This document shows, piece by piece, positions 7,604 to 16,200 of a stretch of 24,689 nt of DNA. A program made the translations under genes and the position numbers. The notes beneath the pieces are model-generated. The model made no database searches. It saw only the letters and a program-made list of their open reading frames with translations, and was not told the DNA's origin. The DNA comes from Anaerolineae bacterium. Its GTDB lineage: Bacteria; Chloroflexota; Anaerolineae; Promineifilales; Promineifilaceae. Each line of letters begins with the position of its first letter. Positions within the stretch are counted from its first letter, which is position 1. Location of the stretch: positions 1 to 24,689 of the forward strand of contig JANQGC010000285.1 in NCBI GenBank assembly GCA_028277515.1. The letters are read 5' to 3'.

Positions 7604-9859
7604 ATGAATAAACCTGAATCCATAGGGCGGTATGAACTAATCGAGGAAATTGGCCATGGTGGCATGGCTGTGGTCTACCTGGCTCGGGATAACAGGCTTC
7701 AGCGCGATGTAGCTCTCAAACTGCTGGCCGCTCACCTGGAACGTAAAGAAGCGGTGATGGACCGCTTCGCTCAAGAGGCGCGTATCATCGCCGGTCTGGA
7801 TCATCCGCACATTGTCACAATTTTTGACTTCGGCACTTATGAAGAACGGCCTTACCTGGTGATGCGCTATCTGCGTGGAGGCACATTTGGCGAGCATTGG
7901 GCAGGGAAGCCGGTCGTCATGACTGACCTGTGGCCTATTGCCATGCAGATCGCTGCTGCTTTGGATGATGCCCACAATCACGGGATCGTTCATCGGGACA
8001 TCAAGCCTTCCAATCTGCTCTTTGACAACTACGGGCGAGTTTATGTTGCTGACTTTGGCGTGGCTAAGATCGCCGGCAACACGACTCGTATCACGAAGCG
8101 GCAGCGTATTCTGGGTACGCCTACCTATATGAGTCCGGAACAATGTGCTGAACAAGAAGAGGTGAGCCCTCAAAGTGATCAATACAGCCTGGCGGTAGTG
8201 TTGTTTGAAGCATTATCCGGACAGCCACCATTCCAAGGGGATACATTAGCCTTGATGTACCAACATACGCATGAGCCTCCACCTCTGGTTCACGATTTGA
8301 ATGAAGGTCTTCCTAAAGCCTTGAGCGATGTGCTGGTTCGGGCGTTGTCAAAAGATCCACAGCGTCGCTATCCAAATGTCACCAGCTTCGTAACAGCTTT
8401 ACAGGAATCATCCAAAACGGCCATCAAGCCCCAGGTCAAAGGACCCAGACCTATCGCTCTTTCTGATGGGACGACTTACGTCGAACCGGAGAGCCCAAAT
8501 TTTGAGGCGGGCAGGGAGGCTATGGCTAAAGGAAACTGGCGAATGGCTATCGCTTGTTTCAACCGTGTGGGACCAAGCGATCCTTACTATGGACGATCGA
8601 TCAGCCAAAAACGGGAAGCCCGAAAGCAGCTAATGTCTGCTAAGCCCCTACCGAGTAACCCCCCACCATCCTGGGAAGAAAGATCATCCGAAAAGCCAAA
8701 TAATAAGATATCCAAACCTGGCAAAGATAATATATCCAGAAATTCACTTGATCATCCGTCGTTAACAGCCCACCAAACATGGGCTAACCAGATTGGTCGA
8801 ATTCTGAGGCGAACTGGGGTTATTATTGCTGCTATTTTGGGTATTATCATCATCGCTATATTTTTAATTGTTCTCATTGAAGGGCCTAATGATGATCCAG
8901 GGCCAGAAGAATCTGAAGATAATTCTGCTGTTGAACCTGTTGAACCTGGTGTTAACCAGGAGGGCGATGAATCAGCGGTATCTTCCGCAGTTCCTGACGA
9001 TTTGATCGCCGATACCAACCCTACCCTCGATAGTGAATTCAGTATCACTGTTCTTGATGCTGCTGAGGGCGCCACATGGTTCGTGGGAGGGCAAGAACAA
9101 ATGGTGCAATCAAAAGGCCAAATACCTCTACCATCGCCAGGTACGAGTCTTCTCACTATTAACACCGGCCAAGGCAAGATGGCAATCGAAACATCAACTG
9201 GTGAACATCTATATCTTGGACCTGAAACTGAAATAACTATTGAGTCGCTGAGCGGAAGTTATGAAGCTGAGGAATCTAAATTTGTGATTCTTGAGGGACG
9301 TTTGGTTGTGGAAGGAGCTGGCTACCCCCTATCGATTGCCAATCCTTTTGGCTCGCAAATTGAGGCAGAGGGTAGTCTTCTAGGTGTTATGATTGAGGAG
9401 TCAAGCCAAAACTTCCATGCCCATTGTTTACAGGCGACGCAATGTATGGTTAACGGTGAAGCAGGAGGTTCTTTAAGGCTCCTAACGGGTCAAGCTTGTG
9501 AAATCGATGGGAGTGGGATCGCAGAGCGTATCATCCCAGTGCGAGTTGAACTGTTCACCGATTTAACGGCTGCGGTGCCTACAGCGACAGCGATACCCCA
9601 GCCTACCTCTACAGCAACTCCCTCACCCACAGCAACCTTTATGGCACCACCAGTTCTTCCAACAAGCACGAATACGACAACGCCAACGCCAGAGATTACC
9701 GCGACTCCGAACTCCGATATTGATCAAGACGGAACTCTCGATCACCTGGATCAATGCCCTGGCCAGTTCGGGCCGGGAGATCGGAATGGTTGCCCTAGGG
9801 ATAAGGATAATGGTTCTGATGAAGATGATTTTTCGCGCGGATTCAGCATAAATTCGTGA
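7604..9859 (+). CDS. Transmembrane Ser/Thr receptor kinase with FecR-like and TSP3-like ectodomain
   Basis: A 751-residue PknB-type kinase. The catalytic domain (about 8-270) is complete: GHGGMAVVY loop, K39, HRDIKPSN with Asp132, DFG at 150-152 and GTPTYMSPEQC. A short TPR-like stretch (about 300-345, GREAMAKGNWRMAIACF) precedes a polar juxtamembrane region, one membrane helix (about 404-427), an acidic stalk, a FecR-like domain (about 490-640) with a Cys pair in HCLQATQC, a Pro/Thr-rich linker, and a C-terminal TSP3-like motif (about 705-725, DQDGTLDHLDQCP). The kinase lies inside and the sensor outside. The ectodomain has the same order and motifs as those of the PP2C at 3852 and the kinase at 9915, implying a shared ligand or assembly. 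The ribosome site is weak. The next kinase starts 55 bases after the stop. Confidence 0.93.
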   Translation: MNKPESIGRYELIEEIGHGGMAVVYLARDNRLQRDVALKLLAAHLERKEAVMDRFAQEARIIAGLDHPHIVTIFDFGTYEERPYLVMRYLRGGTFGEHWAGKPVVMTDLWPIAMQIAAALDDAHNHGIVHRDIKPSNLLFDNYGRVYVADFGVAKIAGNTTRITKRQRILGTPTYMSPEQCAEQEEVSPQSDQYSLAVVLFEALSGQPPFQGDTLALMYQHTHEPPPLVHDLNEGLPKALSDVLVRALSKDPQRRYPNVTSFVTALQESSKTAIKPQVKGPRPIALSDGTTYVEPESPNFEAGREAMAKGNWRMAIACFNRVGPSDPYYGRSISQKREARKQLMSAKPLPSNPPPSWEERSSEKPNNKISKPGKDNISRNSLDHPSLTAHQTWANQIGRILRRTGVIIAAILGIIIIAIFLIVLIEGPNDDPGPEESEDNSAVEPVEPGVNQEGDESAVSSAVPDDLIADTNPTLDSEFSITVLDAAEGATWFVGGQEQMVQSKGQIPLPSPGTSLLTINTGQGKMAIETSTGEHLYLGPETEITIESLSGSYEAEESKFVILEGRLVVEGAGYPLSIANPFGSQIEAEGSLLGVMIEESSQNFHAHCLQATQCMVNGEAGGSLRLLTGQACEIDGSGIAERIIPVRVELFTDLTAAVPTATAIPQPTSTATPSPTATFMAPPVLPTSTNTTTPTPEITATPNSDIDQDGTLDHLDQCPGQFGPGDRNGCPRDKDNGSDEDDFSRGFSINS

Positions 9860-9914
9860 TTGCAAATCTAGATCGGCTATTTGGATGGTTAATCCATAAT
9901 TTAACGAAAATGAA

Positions 9915-12101
9915 ATGAAAAAGATTGGAAGATACGAGATCCTTGAGGAATATGGCATTGGCGGTATGGGTATTGTGTACCATGCCTTTGATCCTTCCTT
10001 AGAACGCGAAGTCGCTCTTAAGCTACTGGCCAACCATTTGCGAGGGGATGAATCTTTCAACCATCGTTTCGAACGTGAAGCGCGCATTGTTGCCAAACTA
10101 CGGCACCAGTATATTGTTCCAGTTTATGATGTGGGCATTCATGACCAACGTCCTTTTCTGGTCATGGCTTTTTTAGGCGGTGGAACATTACGTGATAAAT
10201 TAAAAAATGGAATATTGACACTTGAATCATTGGGGCCGGCTTTAGAACAAGTCGCCAGCGGCTTGGACCATGCCCATAATAAAAAAGTTATTCACCGCGA
10301 TGTTAAACCCACTAATATTCTCTTTGATGGACAGGGCAACGCTTATATTTCCGATTTCGGTATCGCAAAAAGTGATGACGCCACCACACAATTGACAGGC
10401 ACCAACATCCTAGGGACACCCGTTTATATGAGTCCCGAACAGTTCAGAGGAAGTGACCTGACCGGAAAGAGTGACCAATATAGCCTAGCGATAGTGGCCT
10501 TCGAATCGCTCACTGGAGCCGTTCCATTTGAGGGGGAAACTTTACAGGTCATGTATAAACATGTACATGAGCCACCACCTAACATCCACGAGTTAAATGG
10601 TGCTTTGCCAGAAAAGATAAGTCTTGTGTTAGGCCGAGCACTCGCCAAGGATTCCAAAGACCGCTTTGAAGACACGGTTGCTTTTGCTCGGGCAGTGAAC
10701 AAAGCTTCTCAAGATGGAGCTGATAAGACCCTGCCGGTTAGTTTGAAAGAAGAACCTAAAACACCACATGAAGAAGGTTCAATCGTGGTAGTCCCTACAT
10801 CTGGGGAATACTTTTCGAGCAATCCAAGTGAGTATCAAGGAAAGCGAAATCCACCTGCTTCGGACAATAAAGAGAAGCAGGGAATGGCAAAAAATGTTCC
10901 CCCTTCAGCAGCCACACGAATGAAGAGAAAAGGGTTTAGGAGATCAGAATCAAGTCAGCAATCAAAACCATCTAAAAAACCAGGCGTATCCAGTCGTATT
11001 ACCAAAGGAGCTGGTGGGGACCGCGGTAATAATAAAGGGCCGGCGCGGTGGGTTTTTCCGATAATTGCAATCTTGATAATTGGCTTTTTTCTTATTGCCC
11101 TTCGTTTCCAATCGAGGGAAAATAATGAATTAGTTGCCTTGGTAGGGACGCCCTCTACGACCCCAACGGTGACCATGACTGCAACCCTTACTGAAACTCC
11201 CACTCAAACGATAATCCCAACAGAATTGCCTGATCACGAAATTGTCGTTCGATCGGGAGGGGAAAGTGGCGAATGGCAGTCAGGTGAGCTTCTAGGGAAT
11301 ATTGAATCAGGGATTAATTTACCTGTTCGCCAGAGCATCCCTCTTTATTTATCTTCCGGAGAAGAACTGCTGAGTTTAGCGTTACCGGGCAATCGTGAGC
11401 TTTTTCTCCAACCTGGAAGTGAGTTAGAAATCGAAGGTCAAGAAGAAGCTGAGAACGGTAGTGATTTGCTCATCGAGCTTATCGCTGGCAGGCTTTTATT
11501 GGTTAGTGGAGAGCCGATCCAACTGTCCAATCCCTTTGGTGCCACTGTTAATTTGGAGGCTGGCATGGTGGGTATAAGTAATAGTCGGGATGAAATTCGT
11601 TTCGAGGTAGATTGTCTTGAAGGTCCCTGTGAGGTGCATGGCGACTTAGGGGGATTCGAAATTTTATTTTCTGGCGAAACAGCAACAGTTGGAGGAAGTG
11701 GTAAACCTATCCTATCAGGGGCCGCGCGGTTTGAGATTTTTACCGGCATGAGCGAGGTGGTTCCCACCCCAACTCTTACACAGACGCCAACTAATACGCC
11801 AAGGCCAACTGCCACTCCGACAAATACACCCAGCGCGACGCCGACGGTGACCCCCCGGCCATTTATTCCTTCTGCAACGCCAACCCCGGTCATTGATAGT
11901 GATGGAGATGGCATTCCAGATAATGCGGATCAATGCCCGACGGAACCAGGACCTAGTGAAAATGGTGGTTGCCCATCGGCGAGCAGTGGTGGCGGAGGTG
12001 GTAATAGTGGCGGAGGCGGCGGCAATGACAACGGTGGTAATGACGATGGTGGTGGTAACAATGAGCCTCCAACTAAGGTTCCACCTACAGCAGAGAAGTA
12101 A
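9915..12101 (+). CDS. Transmembrane Ser/Thr receptor kinase with FecR-like ectodomain, TSP3-like motif and Gly-rich tail
   Basis: A 728-residue paralogue of the kinase just upstream. The catalytic domain (about 4-265) has GIGGMGIVY, K36, HRDVKPTN with Asp129, DFG at 147-149 and GTPVYMSPEQF. A long Ser/Lys-rich juxtamembrane segment follows, then a membrane helix (about 379-398, FPIIAILIIGFFLIAL), a FecR-like domain (about 440-610) with a Cys pair in DCLEGPC, a Thr/Pro linker, a TSP3-like motif near 659 (DSDGDGIPDNADQCP) and a Gly/Asn-rich tail absent from the upstream paralogue. The two kinases are likely a tandem duplication that has diverged. The ATG at 9915 starts directly before the conserved kinase N-terminus, with only a weak ribosome site. 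The gene converges on the minus-strand YukD-FHA gene, leaving 35 bases between their stops. Confidence 0.93.
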   Translation: MKKIGRYEILEEYGIGGMGIVYHAFDPSLEREVALKLLANHLRGDESFNHRFEREARIVAKLRHQYIVPVYDVGIHDQRPFLVMAFLGGGTLRDKLKNGILTLESLGPALEQVASGLDHAHNKKVIHRDVKPTNILFDGQGNAYISDFGIAKSDDATTQLTGTNILGTPVYMSPEQFRGSDLTGKSDQYSLAIVAFESLTGAVPFEGETLQVMYKHVHEPPPNIHELNGALPEKISLVLGRALAKDSKDRFEDTVAFARAVNKASQDGADKTLPVSLKEEPKTPHEEGSIVVVPTSGEYFSSNPSEYQGKRNPPASDNKEKQGMAKNVPPSAATRMKRKGFRRSESSQQSKPSKKPGVSSRITKGAGGDRGNNKGPARWVFPIIAILIIGFFLIALRFQSRENNELVALVGTPSTTPTVTMTATLTETPTQTIIPTELPDHEIVVRSGGESGEWQSGELLGNIESGINLPVRQSIPLYLSSGEELLSLALPGNRELFLQPGSELEIEGQEEAENGSDLLIELIAGRLLLVSGEPIQLSNPFGATVNLEAGMVGISNSRDEIRFEVDCLEGPCEVHGDLGGFEILFSGETATVGGSGKPILSGAARFEIFTGMSEVVPTPTLTQTPTNTPRPTATPTNTPSATPTVTPRPFIPSATPTPVIDSDGDGIPDNADQCPTEPGPSENGGCPSASSGGGGGNSGGGGGNDNGGNDDGGGNNEPPTKVPPTAEK

Positions 12102-12136
12102 TGAATAGGTCTGTATACAAGGAAAAAGAAACTGAT

Positions 12137-12748
12137 TTAACCAACAATGGTTTGGCGAAAGACCATGCGTGGACCGTCTTCGCCAAATTGAATCAAGCTT
12201 CCATCGCGAATACGTACAGTTTCCCCGCTGCGGAGCATGTATCCATCAACCAGCGTACCATTCGTACTGTTTTCATCCTTGATCCAATAGGCATTTCCCC
12301 GCTGAATCAAATTGGCATGCCGGCGAGAGACTATGTCTTTATCGGGCAAAGAGCTCAGGTTAATACTTACCTCGGAAGAACGACCGATCAGCGCTGTTCT
12401 ACCTCGAATACGAAAAGTTTGGCCTGTTTGAATACACTGCAAATAGACTCCGGAACCGCCAACCCTATCCTCGGGCATTTTTTCTTCTTCGTGGGCTTTG
12501 GTCAAGATCAATTCCAGGATATCCCCATCGACAATATTTGCCTGGCCAATTGTTTCAGCTGGGCGAATCATAATACCGCTTGTCTGGCTGCGAGCACTCA
12601 ACATGCTATCCTCATTCTGCAGTTCCAAACCAGCCCAGTCAAGAGTTTCAACCAGGATAGGAGCTAACATGAACAAGGGAACGTTAGTAGGTAATTGCAC
12701 ATCAATTTTTTGATCTTTAAAAAGGAGGGTAACAACAACAGAATCCAT
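12137..12748 (-). CDS. EsaB/YukD-like ubiquitin-fold domain fused to an FHA domain
   Basis: A 203-residue cytosolic protein. Residues 1-82 fit the YukD/EsaB ubiquitin-like family of type VII systems: an early beta hairpin of short hydrophobic strands, a 'LPTNVPLFMLAPILVETL' helix region and a closing 'DGDILELIL' strand. Residues about 105-200 are a canonical FHA domain with IGRS (121-124), SRRH (141-144) and a phosphothreonine-contacting NSTNGT (160-165). The fusion links a secretion accessory domain directly to kinase output. It is the only gene of the island on the minus strand and faces away from the WXG100 gene, so the two share a 94-base regulatory gap. No Shine-Dalgarno is seen before its ATG, which fits a leaderless or near-leaderless message. 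FHA is certain; the YukD-like half is a pattern-based call. Confidence 0.85.
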   Translation of the reverse strand: MDSVVVTLLFKDQKIDVQLPTNVPLFMLAPILVETLDWAGLELQNEDSMLSARSQTSGIMIRPAETIGQANIVDGDILELILTKAHEEEKMPEDRVGGSGVYLQCIQTGQTFRIRGRTALIGRSSEVSINLSSLPDKDIVSRRHANLIQRGNAYWIKDENSTNGTLVDGYMLRSGETVRIRDGSLIQFGEDGPRMVFRQTIVG

Positions 12749-12758
12749 AATTTAAAAA

Positions 12759-12788
12759 TATATATGCTTTCACTTTACCAAGTGTCAG
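12759..12788 (-). promoter_or_regulatory. Candidate promoter of the YukD-FHA gene, near-leaderless
   Basis: On the minus strand, CTGACA (12788-12783) is followed after 18 bases by TATATA (12764-12759). Transcription would begin close to 12752, only about four bases before the ATG at 12748. This agrees with the lack of a ribosome-binding site for that gene. The boxes are seen; the promoter is inferred from partial matches. Confidence 0.33.
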
Positions 12789-12842
12789 TCTAGGGTTTTT
12801 TCGAATTAAGACAAATTGTAACATAAAAAAGGAGCATGAAAT

Positions 12843-13121
12843 ATGGCAACACTTCATTTTGACACCGATGCAGGTCGCAGTACATCCACACAAATCCGCA
12901 ATGCTTGTAACGATTTAAATCAACAAATGAACACGCTTTCTCAGCGGGTTAACAGCATGGTTGGCAGCGAGTGGATTGGTAATTCGGCCAACCAATTTCA
13001 AGGTGAGTATCAAAATTGGTCGCAGCAGCTTCAGAATTGCATCCAACAATTGGAAGGGCTTCAGCAGCGCTTAGATCGCGAAATTGCGGATTGGGAACAA
13101 GCCGCACAAACGCTCAATTAA
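12843..13121 (+). CDS. WXG100 (ESAT-6-like) secreted protein
   Basis: A 92-residue, Gln/Asn-rich helical hairpin with the WXG turn at W44-I45-G46 and helices of the length typical of EsxA/EsxB proteins. There is no signal peptide, as expected for a type VII substrate. It differs from the other WXG modules in this window (no LHMET start, no EVDEW near the end) and is the one placed directly before the EccC-type ATPase, so it is the likeliest core EsxB-like substrate or partner (inference). It contains one Cys (C22) and another near residue 62. AAGGAG at 12829-12834 gives a strong ribosome site. A stable hairpin follows the stop, possibly allowing this gene to be expressed at higher levels than the ATPase. 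Confidence 0.92.
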   Translation: MATLHFDTDAGRSTSTQIRNACNDLNQQMNTLSQRVNSMVGSEWIGNSANQFQGEYQNWSQQLQNCIQQLEGLQQRLDREIADWEQAAQTLN

Positions 13122-13170
13122 TAATAACCTTAGACTAAGACCCTAATGACACAAGGTGATTCTTTTTGAA

Positions 13171-13216
13171 GGTCACAGGTGGTTGGCCCTCGAAACTGGG
13201 TCAGCCACCATCGACC
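13171..13216 (+). promoter_or_regulatory. Strong intergenic RNA hairpin between WXG100 and ATPase genes
   Basis: GGTGGTTGGCCC (13178-13189) pairs with GGGTCAGCCACC (13198-13209): 12 pairs including two G-U, with an 8-base loop. Beyond a 3/3 internal bulge, GGTC (13171-13174) pairs with GACC (13213-13216). No T-tract follows, so it is not a standard intrinsic terminator. An mRNA-stabilising or processing element, or an attenuator, that uncouples WXG100 from ATPase levels is more likely. The pairing is seen; the role is inferred. Confidence 0.6.
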
Positions 13217-13282
13217 TGACTTAGTAATAATTTGAAGAATTTCAAGACCAGTTTGCTAAATTTTTAGGACAAATCAACGCAT

Positions 13283-16200
13283 ATGAAAGGAAGAGCAGCT
13301 ACGACGAAAACAGGGGGTTCAAAATATGTTGTTCGTCAACGAGCACGCAGGCGAGAACCTCTCCCAGAAAAGGAGATAAAAATCCGGCGGCCCAAACCAA
13401 TTCCAGAACCTCCGGGTAAACCAAATTGGCTGACCATGTTGCCCATGGTCATTATGGCATTGACGACGGGCGGCCTCTCATTTTTCCTCTTTAGAGGTAT
13501 TGGCAGTCCAACTATGCGAGTCTTAGCAACGGCTCTTCCCATGCTGCTGATGGCTTCAACAATGGTAGGCGTGCAGCAATATATGCACCGTCGCACTTTG
13601 AAAGAACACAGCATTAAAGTTCAACAAATCAACGACGCTTACAATGCCCACTTAGAAAGTATTCGAGAAGAGTTGGACAAATTTACGACTATCCAATATC
13701 GCATATTGAATAGAGAAAGCCCACCCTTTAGGGAATTAGAACAAAGGGTAATTCAGAAGAAAACTACTCTTTGGGAAAGACAGTTAACCGATGATGATTT
13801 CCTTTCTTTGCGAGTAGGTACCGCCGCATTGCCTCCCTGTGTTGAAGTGAAGGTGCCGGATGAAGATGATGATCCTCGTTTAGAAAAGGCTAAGAAAATC
13901 GTAGCTGAATATTCTCTAGTACCAGACCTGCCACTCACAGTTAACATTAACAAGCTTGGCTCAGTCGGCATTCGTGGGCGTCGTAGCGAGGCCCTTTACA
14001 CAGCGTTTATGATGGTTGCCAACATTGTTGTTCACCAAAGCCCGGATGAAGTGCAATTGTATATTTTTAGCCATCGACAAAACGCTGCTGACCTATGGGG
14101 ATGGGCTCGCTGGTTGCCTCATACTAATGCCCTCAGAGGAGGTATTGATAACCAATCCAGGCTCTCCTTCAAGCCGGAGACTGATGAACCGATCATGTTG
14201 GAACTCTCGCAAGAGTTGCGGCAGCGCTCGGATCGGGGACTAAACTTAGACAGTAACTATGGTCAACCACAGCCACACATCGTCGCTATTTTTGACCAAG
14301 TACCTGAACTCCAGGGGCATAAAGCGTTGAGTATGCTTTTAACCCACGATCCATATCAGGATGGCAATTCTTTGCATGCCAGCGCTATTTTTGTGGATCA
14401 TCCGGTACCACCCACAGTAAGTGCTATGGTAAATGTCCAAGAAGATAGGCTCGATTACCGTGAGACTTGGGCTGCCGATGCCAACCAGATCAGCCATACA
14501 GGACAGGCTGAAATGGTTGTCGCACGCAAGATGGAAGTGCTATCCCGCCGGTTAGCGCCTATGCATACGGAAAAGGGGCTCAGTGCAGGTAAGGGATCAT
14601 TGCCGAACAGTGTCCGTCTGGTGGAGATTCTAGGTGCGACCAATCCCAATCATATCCAGCTTAAACATCTCTATGCCCCGGATTATGATCCCCGCAAAGT
14701 GATGAAATTTCCGGTAGGCTTAGACACTGATTTAAAACCCTTGAATATTATTTTACGTGAAACTGGACAAGGTGGTCATGGGACGCATGCGATGTTAGCT
14801 GGCATGACAGGGACAGGGAAGAGCGTTTTGTTGCAGGCTATGGTCCTGAGTATGGCTCTTACCAACCCGCCTGCCCATCTTAATTTTGTCCTTGCTGACT
14901 TTAAAGGTGGTGCCTCAGAACTTGCAAAACTTAAAAATCTTCCTCATGCGGTTGGATTTGTCACTGATTTAAATGAAGCATTAGTAGAAAGATTTCGAAT
15001 CGCACTTGAAGCGGAAGTTCGGCGACGAAAAGTCCTTTTTGATACGGCTAAAGAAACGCTAGGCGCACCCGTAGCTAATATTCGTACCTACAACAAACTT
15101 TGTGCAGACAAGCCTTTACCCCACCTGGTTGTTTTGCTCGATGAATTTGCCCATGGTTTAAATATTAATCCGAACCTGCGCTCAGCGATGGATACCATAG
15201 CGGCCCAAGGACGAGCATTAGGCGTTCACCTGATATTGAGCACCCAACGCGCAGCCGATTTTGACAACAAGATTAGACCCAATATTGATGTCAGGATGAG
15301 CCTACGAGTGGCTAGTCGTGAAGATAGCAAGACCATGTTCAATCGCGAGGAAGCTTATTCCCAATTAACACGTCCTGGACAAGCCTACCTTCAGGTTGGT
15401 GATAATGAAATATTTGAGATGTTCCAAGCGGCGCGTGCGGATATTCCATTTTTGCCAGATGGAACGAAGAACATTCTTCTTCTCGACGAATTCGCCATCT
15501 ATAAGGTTGCTTCGGATGGACGGCGTCAATTATTGTACAAGCATGATGTGCAAGAACCATCCACAAATGGTAAAGAAGATACATCTACATATTCCGAAGC
15601 CGAAGTTTTAGTAGAGCGTATCCAGGATTATTGCGCTGATCATTATCCTCCTTCACGGATTATTTGTTTGCCTCCACTGCCGGCACCAGAAGATTTTCCA
15701 CTCCTGCCGCTGCTCGATGATTTGCCTTTATTTGTACGCTGGCAAGATGAAATATGGACTGAAAGCAAAAATGCACAAAAACGGCTTCAGGTGCCGCTTG
15801 GTATGCTAGATTTACCGGCGAAACAAGCCCAAAATCCATTCATCGTCAATCTGAATGAGCGAGACGGCAATTATGCTGTTCTTGGTCCCGGTGGTGCTGG
15901 AAAGTCGGTATTTTTACGTAGCCTAATTCTAGGGCTAGCTGCCAGTCATACACCTGATGATCTCCATATCTATGTGCTTGGACGTGGACCCGCTTTAACT
16001 GTATTCGAAGATTTACCACACTGCGGCGGCATTATTCAGGCCAGTGAAACGGAACGTATCACACGTTTGTTGGATTTCATCGATAAAACAATAAAAGCTC
16101 GACGACAAAAAATGGCAGAAACCAAGGTTTCCCATATGGACGCTTTAAGGGCAGCGCGCCCTGATGATTTGTTACCAGCTATTGTTGTCATCTTCGAGGA

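Noticed and set aside
9623..10096. 157-codon minus-strand frame across the kinase-kinase junction
   Set aside because: It spans the ends of two well-supported plus-strand genes and has no domain or ribosome site.
11438..11914. 158-codon minus-strand frame within the third kinase gene
   Set aside because: A Val/Gly-rich shadow of the Thr/Pro linker repeats.
12102..12152. Small AACCA/TGGTT stem near the convergent gene ends as a bidirectional terminator
   Set aside because: Only five pairs, inside the end of the YukD-FHA coding sequence, and without a T-tract.
12101..12667. 188-codon plus-strand frame opposite the YukD-FHA gene
   Set aside because: It is the antisense shadow of a gene with clear FHA motifs; its own translation shows no family features.
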